Assembly (NCBI RefSeq): GCF_020520425.1
Contig: NC_079487.1
Location: 87,115,141-87,179,140 of the forward strand
Source of the DNA: Spinacia oleracea
Taxonomy: Eukaryota > Streptophyta > Magnoliopsida > Caryophyllales > Amaranthaceae
DNA: 64,000 nucleotides
Direction of reading: 5' to 3'
Made by a program: the position numbers and the translations under genes. Shown one piece after another: positions 35,801-50,800 of the stretch (the stretch's first letter is position 1; each line of letters begins with the position of its first letter). The notes under the pieces were generated by a model. The model searched no databases, had not been told where the DNA came from, and worked only from the letters and a program-made list of their open reading frames with translations.

Positions 35801-38800
35801 CCTCATATCACGACTTGAATCTGCCAAAAGCCTCCCAATGACGAATGGGTATGCACTTTCAACTACTTTGAAATCCGGGTCTAGAGCTTTAGCTGTCCCC
35901 TCCAAGGATCCCAGTGCTCTTATCACCAAAGCATAATCAGGAGGGAGAGAGAAGTTGAACTCATACATCACATCATATAGCTGATTCATTATGCTCTGAA
36001 ATCCAAAGAGAAAATGTCAACAATCCGATGTTTGTTGTATAATATAGGCTACAACACATTAAACCTGAAAGGCAGACTGACAGAGGGAGGAAAAGGACGT
36101 AAACAACACAAGAGGAAGATCCGCACTGAATACTCTATGCCCAAGAGTCAACTCTTGAGTTAAATTTTGATAGGAGCTTGTAGGGAAATCTTTGTTACAC
36201 CCCCGAAAGTATGAAATAAAAATAGTTAACTTGAGCAATGTGCAAAAAATTTAATGGTACCGATAACGCAATAGTGTCCGGAAAATCTATTAGCTAAGTT
36301 AATGATTTAAATTTACTACTTAGAAATAGCGAGAGGAAGTGGGTTGCTTTCACAAATGAAAACAATTATCAACTTTGTAGCAGTAGGCACATCAGGCTTC
36401 TCGGATCATTAATTCAATGCAATCGTTTGCATAGTTTCCACACATACAGGAAACCATTAATACCAAATGACACAGATTTTAAAAAATTAGGTGTGAAGTT
36501 AGCTCACCAAACATTCATGTGCTTTCCAGCCAATATCTAATCTCTAACATCATGTCAGACTTTCAAATAATGAATGAAGTTCACGTGTCATGAAGGGAAC
36601 GAGGGCTAGAATTCCCCACACAAAAGAAGCCATGAAAAACCTTCTAACAAAGAGAATAGCCTCAAGGAATCTGCCATATTTTAAACACGCCATCCCATTG
36701 TTTTATTTAGAAAATGGAGACATTATATGCAAATCTCTCTTATGCATCGAAATCAGAATAGAATTATCAAATTCCTCAGTCACTGCAAGGACTCTTTTGC
36801 TGCTGTTAGAGCTAAAAGTCTTTCATTCTTCCTATAGCTTAAAAAAAAGCCTGTCTGCCATCAAAGAGTTCTACTTACGCGAAACAACCCAAAGAAAGAG
36901 ATCATAAAACCCGTCGCAAATGTATTCGCTCTTCTCCTAAAAAATTAAAACTTCCGAGCTCTTCTTATCAGTTTAATTTTTTGAAAAGAAAAAATAATAC
37001 TTCGTATATTATGAGCTGAAAATAGGAGTGCAAAGGAGGATTGTTGTCCTCTAATTAGGAAATTAGTAACAGATTACGCCGGTTTCTTTGAGCACCACCA
37101 ATCGAATTGCTCTTAAGAGTCCCAGGCCCCTTAGCCCACAAACACAAAGTTACGTTGTCCTAGACCAAATCATAAGATGGAAGGTTGAGAAAGGACACGA
37201 GAATTTCACTCCAACAGAATTGTAGCATTATGCCACAGAAACTTCTTCTCCTTGTCCTTACCAAACCCTGCAAAACGAATTTGTAGCCAATCCACTGCTG
37301 TCAAAGGACAAACTCACGATTCTTGACACAAGGAAAACAATCTCCCCCATAGGTAACATGCCATTTCAGAATGAATAAACATGTGAACAAGAGCCACTAG
37401 CACCTCCGCGAAAGTGCGAAACAAATACATTCAAGGGAAGGTAATAGCCCCGACCAACGCCTTTGAAGCATGTCAATGATATCAATCAATCCAATGTAAA
37501 AGCAAAAGCTTTCACCTTACAGAGTTACAAGGACTTTAGCCTTCCAAATCAAATTTGCTACCGGGAAATTTGGAAACTTAGGGTCGGGTTAAGCAACAAA
37601 GAAATGTGAACACGAAAGACTTCCCAGTCAGTCAACGAGGTTGATAAACTCAGTCAAAGAGGGAAGCCCCTTTAATTCCCTCTCATGTGGAGACCTCAGG
37701 AAACTTAATTCCCAAGCATTCTCGCAATCATAAAAAACGAAACTGGCATTATGGAGAGAAGACAATTGGGAAAACCGAGGATATCTAATACAAAAGGGCT
37801 TGCTCTCCTCTCCAACATCTTCCCAAAAAAAATGAGAGAACCATCCCCTATCTTGAACCCCACCAAAAGGGAGAATAAAGTGGACACCTGTAACATAAAT
37901 TTCAATGGCCACAAAGTGTAATCCCAGAAGCAGCTCTCTGTTCATCCCACCCATTTTGCTTCACAGAGCGCCCAATCATTTACTTTTTTAGTCACCACCT
38001 TCTCGGAATCTAAACCTCCTTGCCTTAGGATGACACATCAAATCCTAACGCACAAGATGATCTTTCTCACATCACCAGACCAGACCATAAAAAGTTCCTC
38101 ATCATCTTCTCAATCCTACTTGCACCAGCACCACTAACCAGTATTTTGAATAAGTAAAGATAGTAAAGAGGAATACTAGACAAACATTGAATAGAAGTTA
38201 TACTCCCCCCAGGAGATAGTAGACCGTTTTCTAACCAAAGTCTGCTTGGAATCCTGGAAATCACAAGTCCCAAAACAAGTCAAAACTCTGAACGTGGATT
38301 ACCATAACAAGGCAACCTCTCAACTAGACACTCAAGTGACTCAACCATTGCAGCATACTCACACCCGAGAGTCCGAGACTTATAGAGGGTGATCTTCAAG
38401 CCTGAGACCGCCTAAAAAATCTGTGATAGAGTAAGAACCGTTTTGAAAGTATCGTCCACAATATAGAATCTTCTAAACCATTTATGATCTCTAGGTTTTG
38501 TTATAAAATCCTATGAAGGCTATTATTATCCAAATTAACCACAACCTCAAATTCACAGCAAGCACATAAAAATATAATGCCTCAAGAACAACCACCTGAA
38601 AAATGTAATTAATCCAATAAAGGGACGAAAAAAAAAGGTAATACTCTTATGTTTATCGAAGCAATGTCATATAATAAAAATGTCAAATGTTTGTGGGGCG
38701 TTATACTTTGTATATGTGAGATAGACAAAGGGAAGATAGCATGCTGCATTTCAAAGAAGGAAGCCACATTACAGCATAACCTCTCGCGAGTCGCGACGTT

Positions 38801-41800
38801 CATCATCATATCATAACTCATTACCATTAAAAAGTATCATCACAAACCTGAAAATCTCGAGATTGCCTGGTCCCATCACCAAAGGATGCTTGTAAAGCAC
38901 TAGAAACCAATAGGATATCCACACCTTCAGGGAGAAATCCAAGGGATAAAAAATCATTTGCAAGACCCAGTGAGTCACGATTAACAAAGTGCACAAGCTG
39001 AAAGAATAAATGGTTCAGTCAGAAATAAATTATTATAGCACCATCCTTCACCAGTCCCCCGTAAATATAGGATCAAAAACATATTAAAAAGGACACAAAA
39101 TACAAAAGCCAATTTTATTGATATTTCTCATCGAATAGAAATTAACAGCAGCAATAATTTCCAACATGGATATTTTCCTTCCAACAGCAGGGTCAGGAAA
39201 GTAAAAAGTACATCCAACATGGATATTTTCCTTCCAACAGCAGGGTCAATAGTACTTTATACTAGTAGAAAGTCAATTAAGATTTATCACTTATGCCAGC
39301 AGCTATAAGCCATGGGCATCAGTGTCTATGAGACAAAGAAATCATGGCGTTTACAACAATAATTGCAAGATGCCACATATCGAGGTTGAAGCACTTAGGA
39401 CTTAACTCTTAAGGCCACGGTAACTTACACCATGATCCAATCATAGACCACCTATCCCCCCTCACCCTCACCCTAATAGAAAACAGTTGGTGCCTTGGTG
39501 GAGGGGGGGGGGGGGGGGGAGGGGAAATTGTGTGTGCTAATGGTGAGAGTGTTAGCACGATATGGGTAGAACGTGACCGAAGTAAGGTAAATTCTAAAAC
39601 AACGAAATAGTATAAGAAAACCAGATCAGCCAAGGCAGAAACACCACTTGATATACACAAGCACACAAGATTTTAAAATTGAAGTTCAATATCCATGACA
39701 AGGCGAGTTGATAATTTAAGAGTGAAGAAAAAACTTGAGAAAAATCGAAGTCAGGGGTGGCGCTTCACCAGGAATGATAAAATTCTACAATGAGAATGAA
39801 CATTGGAAGCATCAGCAATGACTAAGATCAAAGATCTAATTCCAACTTACCTCACTTAACTCCCTTTTTCCTGTTCCCCTCTACCCAGCGGTCAATGTGA
39901 ACACCTGCCAATCTCAGGCCCACCAAGAAAGTAGAGGGGAACAGAAGAAGCAGAGTATTTATCAAAGTGAGGCAAGAGCACGACATGGTATGGCACATCT
40001 GTAATTGTAATAAATTTTGAGAAAGGAAGAGGTCAAGTATATTCAAGAAGAGAAAGTATTTGAATTCTGAAAATAGACAAATGCAACACAAAGAGTTAGC
40101 ACAAACTCAGAGGGTTTACTATAAGTTAGCAGTTGGCTAGCCTCATACCTAACTCATAAGTCATGTCATACCTACATCAATATTAACAAATTGCATGGGA
40201 AGAACCAAAGAAGAGATAGTTCTAAAAAGAAATGAAAAGTGAAAAGGCAAAAAAATCAGGAAACTTTGACGTCCTATCCAGGATTCATGTTGCAGAATCC
40301 AAGGAGGCAGGACCTCAAGAGCCCTTTAAAAATCATGAACCTAGGACACCAGGCTTTTAACCAGTGGGTTCTAACCCCCTCCACCTCTACCTGCACCGAC
40401 ATCCTGTAAGTGTGTGTACAATAATTCTAAGTAGTGGCCTTCTTATCATCTGATTGTTTTTTATTACTTTGCACCTCCCCCTTCTTCAATATTGTATTAC
40501 CTTCGACTACCTTTTCTAGTAAGGCTCCGTTTTTTTTTGACGGAGAACGCTTTCCCGGAAAATGATTCTCCCATTTTCCTTTGTTTGTTTGTTAAAATTT
40601 CCCAAAGGTGGAAAACAACTTTACCAAGGGGAAAAACAACTTTCCTTTTGAAAAGAAAGAATGCCATATTTTCCTCTATAATCCCTTACTTTTTTTCTCT
40701 CTCCTATACATCTCTCAGTTCCACTCTTATGTTCATTTTCTTTATAACTTTTCTTGTAAGGAAACAAAGGAAAGCTATTTTCCCTTGATGTTTTCCGTTG
40801 AAACAAACCGAGCCTTAGTAATTAAAAAAAAAGGGGGGAAACTCTTTATGGTACACTTTTATTTTTTACAGTTCCATATGGTACATTAAAAATAAATTAC
40901 TTACCAAACGGTACACTTGAACTTTTGACTTTCTAGGCACAATGAGCGAACAGTTAAAAGAACTTCAAATGAAGATTATTTTTCCTTGAAAAAAGAGGGA
41001 AAATTCTTTTTTAAAATGTCACTGATGAACCATCATCACTTCATATAACTCCTTCATCACCTTATTTCACCACCATCATCTCAATCATCCCCCGGTTACT
41101 CTCCTTATCTCTCTTTTGATTTCAGTCTTTATTTCCCAAAAGCTAAAACCTATACCATAAGCCCGTACATGCCTTCCACAGATGTATACAGTAGTTCACA
41201 GTAGTTCACTTTTCACACCAATTCATCGATTTCACCTCTCACATTAATTTACTAACCAAATAAACAAAATCCAGTTGCGTACTATGGTCTATGGAAAAGT
41301 ATAATTGCGTAACCTTTTTTAACACCACCACCAACTCAAACAAACACAAAACGACCAGAAAAATATCCATGAAATTTCAGCAATTATATAGCCAAAATTT
41401 CCCAATTGTTCACCATCATCGTTCTGTCATCCTTCTTTCTTCCTATTATTCTTCCCTGCTTCTTGTATTTCTATTGTAGAAGGGGAATTGGATGGCAGAG
41501 CTAGACCAAAAGATAGTATTCTGAACAAAAACGTAACAAGACTTACCCAAACACGAGAGGAAGGAAGAGAAATTAGGCAACTGAGCAACTCGAAGAATTA
41601 TTCAGATGCAAACCGTCCAGATGGACAAAATCAGAGGTAAGAAAGCTGCAAACTGCAATTATACCAAACAAAATTCACAGAAATTGGACAATTTCTGAAG
41701 AGGTTGCTGAGAGGCATGTTTATCCCCCATTGACAAGGAGAATAGAGGGAGAAAATTGCATACCAAAAAAACCATTTCATTGACCTTTTTTTCCCTTGGT

Positions 41801-44800
41801 GACAGGCAAGTCAAAAACTTTAAGGATAACATCTCGAGTGTAATTTATTTTTGTGTGCCAATTATGGTGTAAAAACTCGCCCGAGTTAACTCGTATCGCC
41901 CGAGTTAACAAGGTTTTGGAGGCTGGTGATATGAGATATCCCGAGTTGTAAAGGTGTTTTTTAAAACGGCGAGACCTTGGCCGGTTAAACCGATCCGAAC
42001 GAATTTTGTCCGCATTAAACGTTATAAACCTCACATCTACTCGGTTTCCAGCCGAATACCCCATGTTTTCGACAAAAAGAAAGGGAAAAAGGAAAGAAAT
42101 GGAGAAACTCCATTGAAATAGAGTAGAGAACTCCATTTTCAATTCTAAAACAAGAGAGGAGGAAGAAGGTAGACAAAGGAATTCATTTTAATTATGTCAC
42201 GTGTACGGTTTAGGGGAGGGGGACTAGGGTAGGTAGTGAATGGGGCTGACATGGGGCTTCTTTTTCAAATTTCAAATTCCTACTCGACAACCGCGACACG
42301 GTACGCGACTAACGCATAATTTCCGTTACCGAGACTCCGCGACCGATCCCGCGACTGTGACCGATACCGCATTTTTTATCTATGGTACCAAATGGAAAAG
42401 TCAAAAGTGCAAAAGTACTATTAAGAATTTCACAATTATTAGAAGAAAATCAGCAAACCTTGTACGAAAGGGGAACCAATATCATCTTATCTACACAGCC
42501 AGAAAGGACAAGAGCCATTACAACTTACAAGTGCTACACCGGGCTCCAACTAATCCCAGCAGCCTCATAGGAAGAAACTAAACTACCTTACCGTATTTTT
42601 TTAATACTTCTACATGACTACTACTACGAAATTCTTGACGCTCTTTCATTCTTCGAGTTCTGACACGTTTTCTTCTTATACAACTTCCGTTTTTGTGAAA
42701 ATGTTCTCTTCTAGTCTTTCAGAAACAACCTCACTACAAGATTTGACATGTTAGGGCACCATGGGTAATGCTGGATCCTGCAGCAGCTAAATCTACGCAC
42801 TGTTGGTACTGTAATTCTGCTGTAGCATGTCTATATTACAGAGTACAGACTGCCACCATCACCAACACAAAAAAATCAGCTTAGATATTATTTGTATGCT
42901 CCAAACTGTCCCTCAGAACTTTGCTGTTTCCAGCATTAACATTCCAGTATTCATAATTAGACATCCGTAATTCAAATCCTAGACATTATATAACCAGTTT
43001 AAAGTTTAAGCCCACAAGGAGAATTGATGGTTCATACCACTTGAATGAGGCCAACACGATAGTGTCGTGGAATATTTCCCATCATTCCGAAGTCGAAATA
43101 GGCCAGAGATCCATCATCTGTAGCAACCAGATTTCCAGGATGAGGGTCAGCATGGAAAAATCCCACCTCAAGCAATTGTCTCAAAGAGCAGTACAGTCCC
43201 TAAGCCGAAGCAAGAAGCATTCAGAATTGGAATTAATAATGAAACAATAAATATGGGGAGGCTTTTCAAAAGGAAAATAAACACCATTTAAACTTCCCCC
43301 TGTTATGCAAAATATCAATCGACATGTAACTTTATTGTAGATAATCATCCAAAATATGTCGCTTTTTCAATCATTAGTTCAAGTTCAAGTTTCATCAATC
43401 CCATTCCTTTTTCATTTGATTCGTGAAACTACTAATATATAAGAAGCTATCAGCAGCCCATGAGTCATCCAGCAGAAATCAGTGGTAAAAAAAGAGTACA
43501 CCAATCATAAGCAAAGCAGAAATGGCTTCGGAATCTTGATCCTGGTTCCATTTTTGTTGGTAGGATCATTGTTAGTTTTTGAGGCATTTTAGTATAATGA
43601 AACTTCACAATAAAGTTCCATTTTTGTTGGTAAGATCATTGTTAGTTTTTGAGTGCATTTTAGCATAATGAAACTTCACCATTTACATCAGAAGGCATCA
43701 GGAAACTTGATTTTACAATCACTGAAAAGGGTGGTTACAAGGAAACAGCAAAATATTACTAAAAGGTACTAAGAGGTACTCCCTCCGTCCCGTTTTGTTT
43801 GCCCCATAGTCAATTCACTTTATTAAGAAGTGGGTGTAAATTGTGCACATGGATTGATAAAGTGGTCCCATGAGGAGAGAGATAGAGGGAGAACAAGTGG
43901 GAAAACTTTTGGTATGGAGAAATCTCAAAGGGACACACCAAAGAGGAAATTGGGGAAACGAAAAGGGACGGATGGAGTAACAATGTAATGGATTTTTTTA
44001 CTTTTAACACCTAAAATATCGTTTTTGCTTTCTAAAACCTTAGCTAAAATTTATTTTATTTTACCACCTTAAAGTTTAAAAAAAATTGGGTTTTAACACC
44101 GGTTATTGGATTCCGTCCAAAAATCCATTAGTGCGCCCACATATTTTTTTACCCTTCCTCTTTTTCACGAATTTCCTTTCTATTTTCAACCTCCATTTTT
44201 CCTCTATTGTTTTCCGTTAATTCTTAACAACCTTTTCTACCTTTGTTATTATCCCTTGTTCAGCTGAGCCTTCAATTTCAACCCAATAAAAATCCCCAAT
44301 TTCACCTCAAATCCAATTCCCATATACTGCAATTGTATCTTGCTCAGCTAACCCTCAACTTCAACCCAATAAAAATCCCCAATTTCAATAGTCATTGTAA
44401 CTGTGCTCCATGTCGACGATGATGAAATCTTAGCCAGCAAGGCCGGAAATTTCAGCGAGGGTGGGAGAGAAAGAGAAGAGAAAGATACCGTAGAGAGTTT
44501 CACCATTTCTGAGGCGTGATTTAAGAGTTTCAAGTTTAGCCGTGTCCCTGGTGGTGGTGGAGGTGGCGGAAGGCGGGTTTTCGGATTAGGCTTTTATTTC
44601 TAAGGGAAGCAATTGAGGAGGAGAAGTTGGAGACGGTGTTGAAGGTGGTGGAGTTGGAGGAGAGAGAGTGGAATACATGTGTTTTTGCTGAAATTTTAAT
44701 CGATTGATTTCTGGGTTATTTATGTTAATTGAAACTTCAATTCCATAAATTTTGTTCTAAATTATTGATTGTTGAAGCCTGGCGTTTTGTAACATTGTAA

Positions 44801-47800
44801 ATTGTTTATTTTGGTGAGAATTACTCTTAAAGTGTTATAAGAACATTAATTTTGTGGCATGGTTCATCAGTTAGCTCCTTCTCAATTAAGTTTGAGAGAC
44901 ATGAAGAATTAGTTCATGTTTGTCTTTTGTTTTGACGTGGACATACTCGTGTCCTCGAGATAAATTTGTTTGAACAGGGGTTAGTATGGAATTGAACATT
45001 TTAAGAGTAATTTCTCACAAAAACAAACAACTTACAATGTTACCATAATTTTTTGTTCCCTCACTAATGGAATTTCAGACAGAAACCGTAAACCGGTGTC
45101 AAAAGCCATTTTTCTAATTTTTAGGTGGTAAAATAAAATCAAATTAACTAAGGGTTTGTTCGGTATCATTTTGATTTTTGAGTTATATGTTTTCAAAAAC
45201 TGATTTTAGCTTTTAGACTTGTGTTTTTTCAAACTAAAACAAAACTGTGTTGAAAATTGAGACTAATAAGTTATTACTACATAAGTGATCTAGTCTCACG
45301 AATCTCACGAATCTACCATCTTCTATGTCACCTAACCTTGAACCTCACCATATGGGCAAGTCCTTTAACGCCACATGTACATTTCTTTTCTTATTTATTT
45401 ACTTGGAGACATGTGGAAAGTTGGAATATGCAAAATAATAAATCAATAAATAAACAAAATAAATAAATAAATAAAGAAGAAAGACATGAAAACCAGAGTA
45501 TATTAAACACCCCTATTGTTATCTTCTGCAAAATTAAGTAGATTAAGCACCAACCCGTCAACATGGTTTTCTGGTCAAAATCTATAACTGAAAGAGAGTG
45601 TTTTCCCTTCTGCTCTAATATCGGGTGTAAGTTATTGGCGACAATAAAGACCTTCAATTTCCGCCATTAATTGCGCTGGAATTATGTCATGAAAAGGGGA
45701 AGTTGGGGGAACGGATGAAACTGACATCGGAAATTTGTATTTACCGATTTTGTTGGAGTTAGTTGGTCATTTTAAATTAGGAGAGAGAATGAAATTAATG
45801 GATTCTAATAGCAATAGGGGTAGCATCAATCGACCAACGGCAATGAACGTCGGAGACTTCGATGATCGTGCAAGAATGGTAGAAGGAAGGCACGATGGAG
45901 GCAGAATTTAACAGAAACAATTTATTGAGAGAGTATGAAAGAAGCACAATAATGGTTCCTGTAGAGAACAATAGATGACGCCATGACGGTATTCTGTAAT
46001 TGCGCGGATTATGAAAATGAAAAAAAAAAAAATCAAATCGATGAAAACCACTTCAGTGGTTTGAGGTTTTCCGCTGCAGTTTTGTGAAAAGTGGAGAAAA
46101 GTTGTTTTATAAATCAGTTTCACACAAGTTTTTGTTTATTTTCGTTTTAAAAAACAGGAAACAAAATTAATGCCGAACACAACATAAGGTGTTAAAAAAA
46201 AGCGGGTTTTTTTAAGATGTTGAAAGTCAAAAAATCCTAATGTATTATCATGTCCGGAAAAAAAAAGGAAACTCTAAAGAATGTAGTAAAAAAATTCAAT
46301 CTTCAGATTTGGCCTATACCTGGTCAACAAGGTCCTTGCGCTTCAATTGGAGCTTTGCTATTGCTTCCTCATTTGTAAGCTTAATTCCATTTATCCATTC
46401 CAATGTCAGCACTGCTTTACGAGTATACTTCCAATATATTTTTGGAACTCTAATAAGGCCTTGACCTCTGTTTGTCTCATAATTCCCAGTCGTAGCATGG
46501 AATTTATTTCCAAGACTATCATCACCTTTCAATTAAATCAAGACTTAACTCAGAAAAACTGGTAGAGAAGCTGCCTATTTTAAAGGCCCAAACATGTTTA
46601 TAGGAAGGGCGGAAAAACGTGTTAACTTCTTGTAAAGGAAATATACTGAAGCAAGCAAATGGAGATTTCAAAGTTTGCAGAAAACTACAGAGATTGAACC
46701 CAACTAAATCATATCAATACACGCGATATTTAAACAACGCAGATTTTTCATGTTCCAAACTGAGGATGATGAGCAGCAAGTCAGTAAAAATTTATCTACC
46801 AGGAACATATACATATACATATACAGACCGCTTCAGAACAACAGAGACAAGTTACAAAAATAATGCGAAAATTATGGTCGGCCAGCAATCCATCACTGTC
46901 TGAGCAAGATTTCTAGATCAATAACAGGCTAACAGCATATACGATCTTCAAGGAAGGAATTGAGACATGTACTAAAGTGCAAAAAGTCACATATAGAGTT
47001 AGATGGGCTGGTCTAAAAATTCTCAGTTCTCTTGTGTCTGCATGCCAGGGCAGCCCCCTTTTCTGTAGTCATTTCATTTGGAAGGCTAAATCCTAAAGCT
47101 TCTTTTAAGACCAGGGATTTCCCATGAATACCATCCGTAGGGATTAATACAGATGACACACTCCATAAGTGAAGGTCATTGTTGACTATTTCACTGGATA
47201 TACAGTGTGCTTTGCCAACCCAATGGTGGATCTTGCTTACATATCTTTCTTCATTATCAAGTGTCATAGATCTCTTCGTCAATTAGTCAATTTGGCCATC
47301 TCAACGACCACAGCTTCATTTTCTCTGTTCTCTCTTTTTTCTCTATTTTTTAATAGTCTCTCTCCCCATGGCCAATGGATGGGATTACTTTAAGTGTGCT
47401 CCAAAGAAACAATGAAAAGACGGGCTAATCCTACAACTAAAACCAGCAAATTTGCGTACCCAAGCCAGCAGAGGCATATAGATCTATAACGGACAAACAG
47501 ACATTAGCGCAAATCTTTATCTAAAAGAGTTGACATGAGAGTGAAGCACTTGAAGAACAAAAACTTGCAGCACTCGGAACCACATCTATTATTTAGGTGT
47601 GAAAATCAAAAGAAAGAACAAACTTCAGTTTCACTTCTTGAAGTAGATAAACAAGTATGATTAGTTAGATGTAAATACAAGTACATCTGGTAGGCTACAC
47701 CACCACATTGAACATTCAACCACAACAAAATTTGGTTCGTTGACGTACCCCTTCTCTCTTATATTTAGTGTACCCACCACAACAACCTCAGGCCTCAGCC

Positions 47801-50800
47801 ATGGCTAGCTAACAACTACCCACTGTCAGAGCAACAGAAATATGCATACCGAAAAACTCAAGGACATTCCTCATGTCTATACCCTTTAGACAAGTCAAAA
47901 GAAAACTCAAGGACAATTGCTGAAACTGACCAATTGCAATTCATATATCAAATAACAAAGGATGCCAAGTAATTGTATCCTGAGGTTGATATTAAGCTCT
48001 TTACCACCATCATTATCCGAAACTCAATTGAAAGAACCAACAACAAAACCATATCCCATTGTGAACATACTGAACAAACAATAATTTCTGGCCACCTTCC
48101 AGAAAAAACAGAAAACCCCTTCAGAAACCTAGTTTTGCACTACACATGAAGACCAAATTTTATTACATTTGAATTATAGAATAAGTCACAAGAGTATTTA
48201 CATTTGTGCACTTGTTTTTCTTTTATAACCAAAGCAGAACAACAAACTGTCACACTTACCAGGATGAGAAGCATACAAAGAAGCAAACCTCTCGGCATTT
48301 TCTCCTTCTAAGATGTAATCTATCTCTTCAAACATGTGCCTGACCTATCCAACCATGAAAGAAGGCACAATTAGTAGGAATTTGCACACAGAATTCTCCA
48401 TAGAAGTATCTACCAAGGTTGTGAAACATACGGGAGATTTCTGAACATTGATAATCTAGCGATAGCAAATATGTAGGTTCAACTAGGCCAACAAGTAACC
48501 GAATGATGGAAAAGCCCTTCAAATAAATGAACATTACCAAAGCAATCGCCAAACACATCAAATTTATCATGGATTTCATTAACCATTAGTTCTATTACAC
48601 ATGAAACTAAAGTTAACATGACTGACATAATATTCATTTTTCTCGACCTATTGGTCTATGGATGCAAGGGTAAAAAGGAAACAATATGCTTTTCTGATAT
48701 ATACTCAACAAAAGTAATAGTAAAAGTTTCACTACAATGTAGCAGTAAACCAATAGTCCGTATGAAAACATTTTACCTTACACGTTTTTCTCTACCTTCT
48801 ACAACTTTCCTCTTTAATCCTTTAAATTTAAGTTTGTAGGTAAAACTTCAGATCTATTCCTTATGAAACTAATTGAATGTGGATTTGTCAGAATCAAAGC
48901 AAACACTGTCGAAGTGACAGCAGTAAGCATTGTAGGTGAGCATGGCATGCCAAAAGAGAAACATCCTGAATTTCACATCCGCATAGCTATAGCATGTCGG
49001 TTTTAGAATGGCTCTAAAATGAGCATGAGATCATAATTCAAAACTAATTGAGTGAACTTCTAATTATTATTTATGGAGATTCAGAGTTTAGTGGCAGCCT
49101 TCAATCCTTCAGATGGAGACCTAATTAAAGAATCGGCCTACCTTTAGGGAGGTATTGGGGGTTGTCCAATAAACAATAGTGGCAACCAGGCATGAGAATG
49201 ATAAGATATATAAAATCTCACCACTAGAGAAACCACGATGATTAAAAAATATCTACTCCAACTCTCCAAGGTCGAAATTCAGTAGAGCAAAACCGGGGTA
49301 CAGTCACAAAGACATGATGATGGTAAGTTGATGGCAATGCCAGGGAAATGAGCAAGCAACAGGCAGGTTATTTTATGGAAGACGGGGCAGATGGACATGT
49401 GCTAGAAACTGAAACACCTAATATCAATCAAGTACTGGAAGATACACCAGTCTCAAGCAAGCACAATGTATGCTGCACATATACCTACGGATACATGTAG
49501 GAATTTCTGAGTCTATTGCTACAAATCCTGAACTATATGGTAATAGCCACAAATCAGGTTCAAGGGCTGACGAAGAGAGAGATAAGCATAAGGCTCTCAG
49601 CAAAGCTACCACACTACCAATGACTGTACAAATTACAAAACCTTGGTTACGTGTCAAAGGGCCGAATTCCATAGATATATATTTATCTCTGAGGATGAAG
49701 GGAAAGACATTCAGCATGACAATATTAGCATTGACATGAAACCAGTTCTTTTAAGCAGGAAGGATTTTTCTGCTGAAGTCTTGTAAGAGCCAAGATCACT
49801 AAATCTGTGGATATTGGACAGGGAAGATAATCTCCTGATCTCCTACCACTGTTGTACAAAGCACCCAGCTGCTCTAAACGCATGAACCAAAAATGTATGG
49901 GAACAAGAATAAAGAGGGCTGCATACACCAAGGAGCAAGGCGAGGGTACAAGAAACAATATTTTCCCAGTTCTGGTTAGGGCTACCTAATATAAAGGAAG
50001 TATCAGCAGAAGGGGAAAATGACATACTATCCTTACTTACCTGGAACTTACACTGGTCAATCCAACAGAAAAAACAAAGGTCTAATAACCAAGTATTCTG
50101 GGGTAGAACTAACTGAAACAGAGTGTAGGAGCATTTAAATAAGGGGAAAAACTATCAGAGCAATGTCTTAAGAGAAAAATTCTAAGAGAATTATTCAAGT
50201 TACCACTTTGTTATTCATTTTGAGTACAGCTTGTAATTTCCCATTTTCCATTCTGAAGAATTTCTTTCCATAATCACAATCAAAAGGTCAAAATACCATA
50301 TTTTCCACTCCCATTGTCTTTTTCCAACTGACTGAAAACTCCAATCTGGATAGGTACAGGCTTACAACATTAGGTGCATTAGGTGCTAAAAAATCAGGCC
50401 AACAGACCTTAACCAATCTAGTGTTTCTCCAAGACAACCAGGTATTAAAAAAATGGACCACAAGAATTAGGTGCTAAATTCTCTACAAAGAACCCTGAGT
50501 GACTTCAGAGTTCTCCTAGACCAATCACATAACAAAGAATGGGCTAACAGCATTAGGTGCTAAAAACTCTAGGCAATTAACCTGTATAATTAATTCTTAA
50601 TTTTCTCCGAGATCAACCACGTATTAAAAAAGAACAGGCCAAAGACTACAGTTTAAGTTTCTGTTTCAAGAAACAATTCACAGATCATTTGACTTGTTAC
50701 AATGCAAAAATCATACTTCAACAAAAAAAAAAGCCAAAAAACAACAATAATCTACAAAATTATGATCTTACCATCTCATTCACTGCAACTAACAAATCCT

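Noticed and set aside
46314-46395. Whether the stretch [21 protein letters not shown] in ABC1K is an inserted, novel segment
   Set aside because: As far as I recall the same clade has a variable linker of similar length at this point, so it is not evidence of something new.
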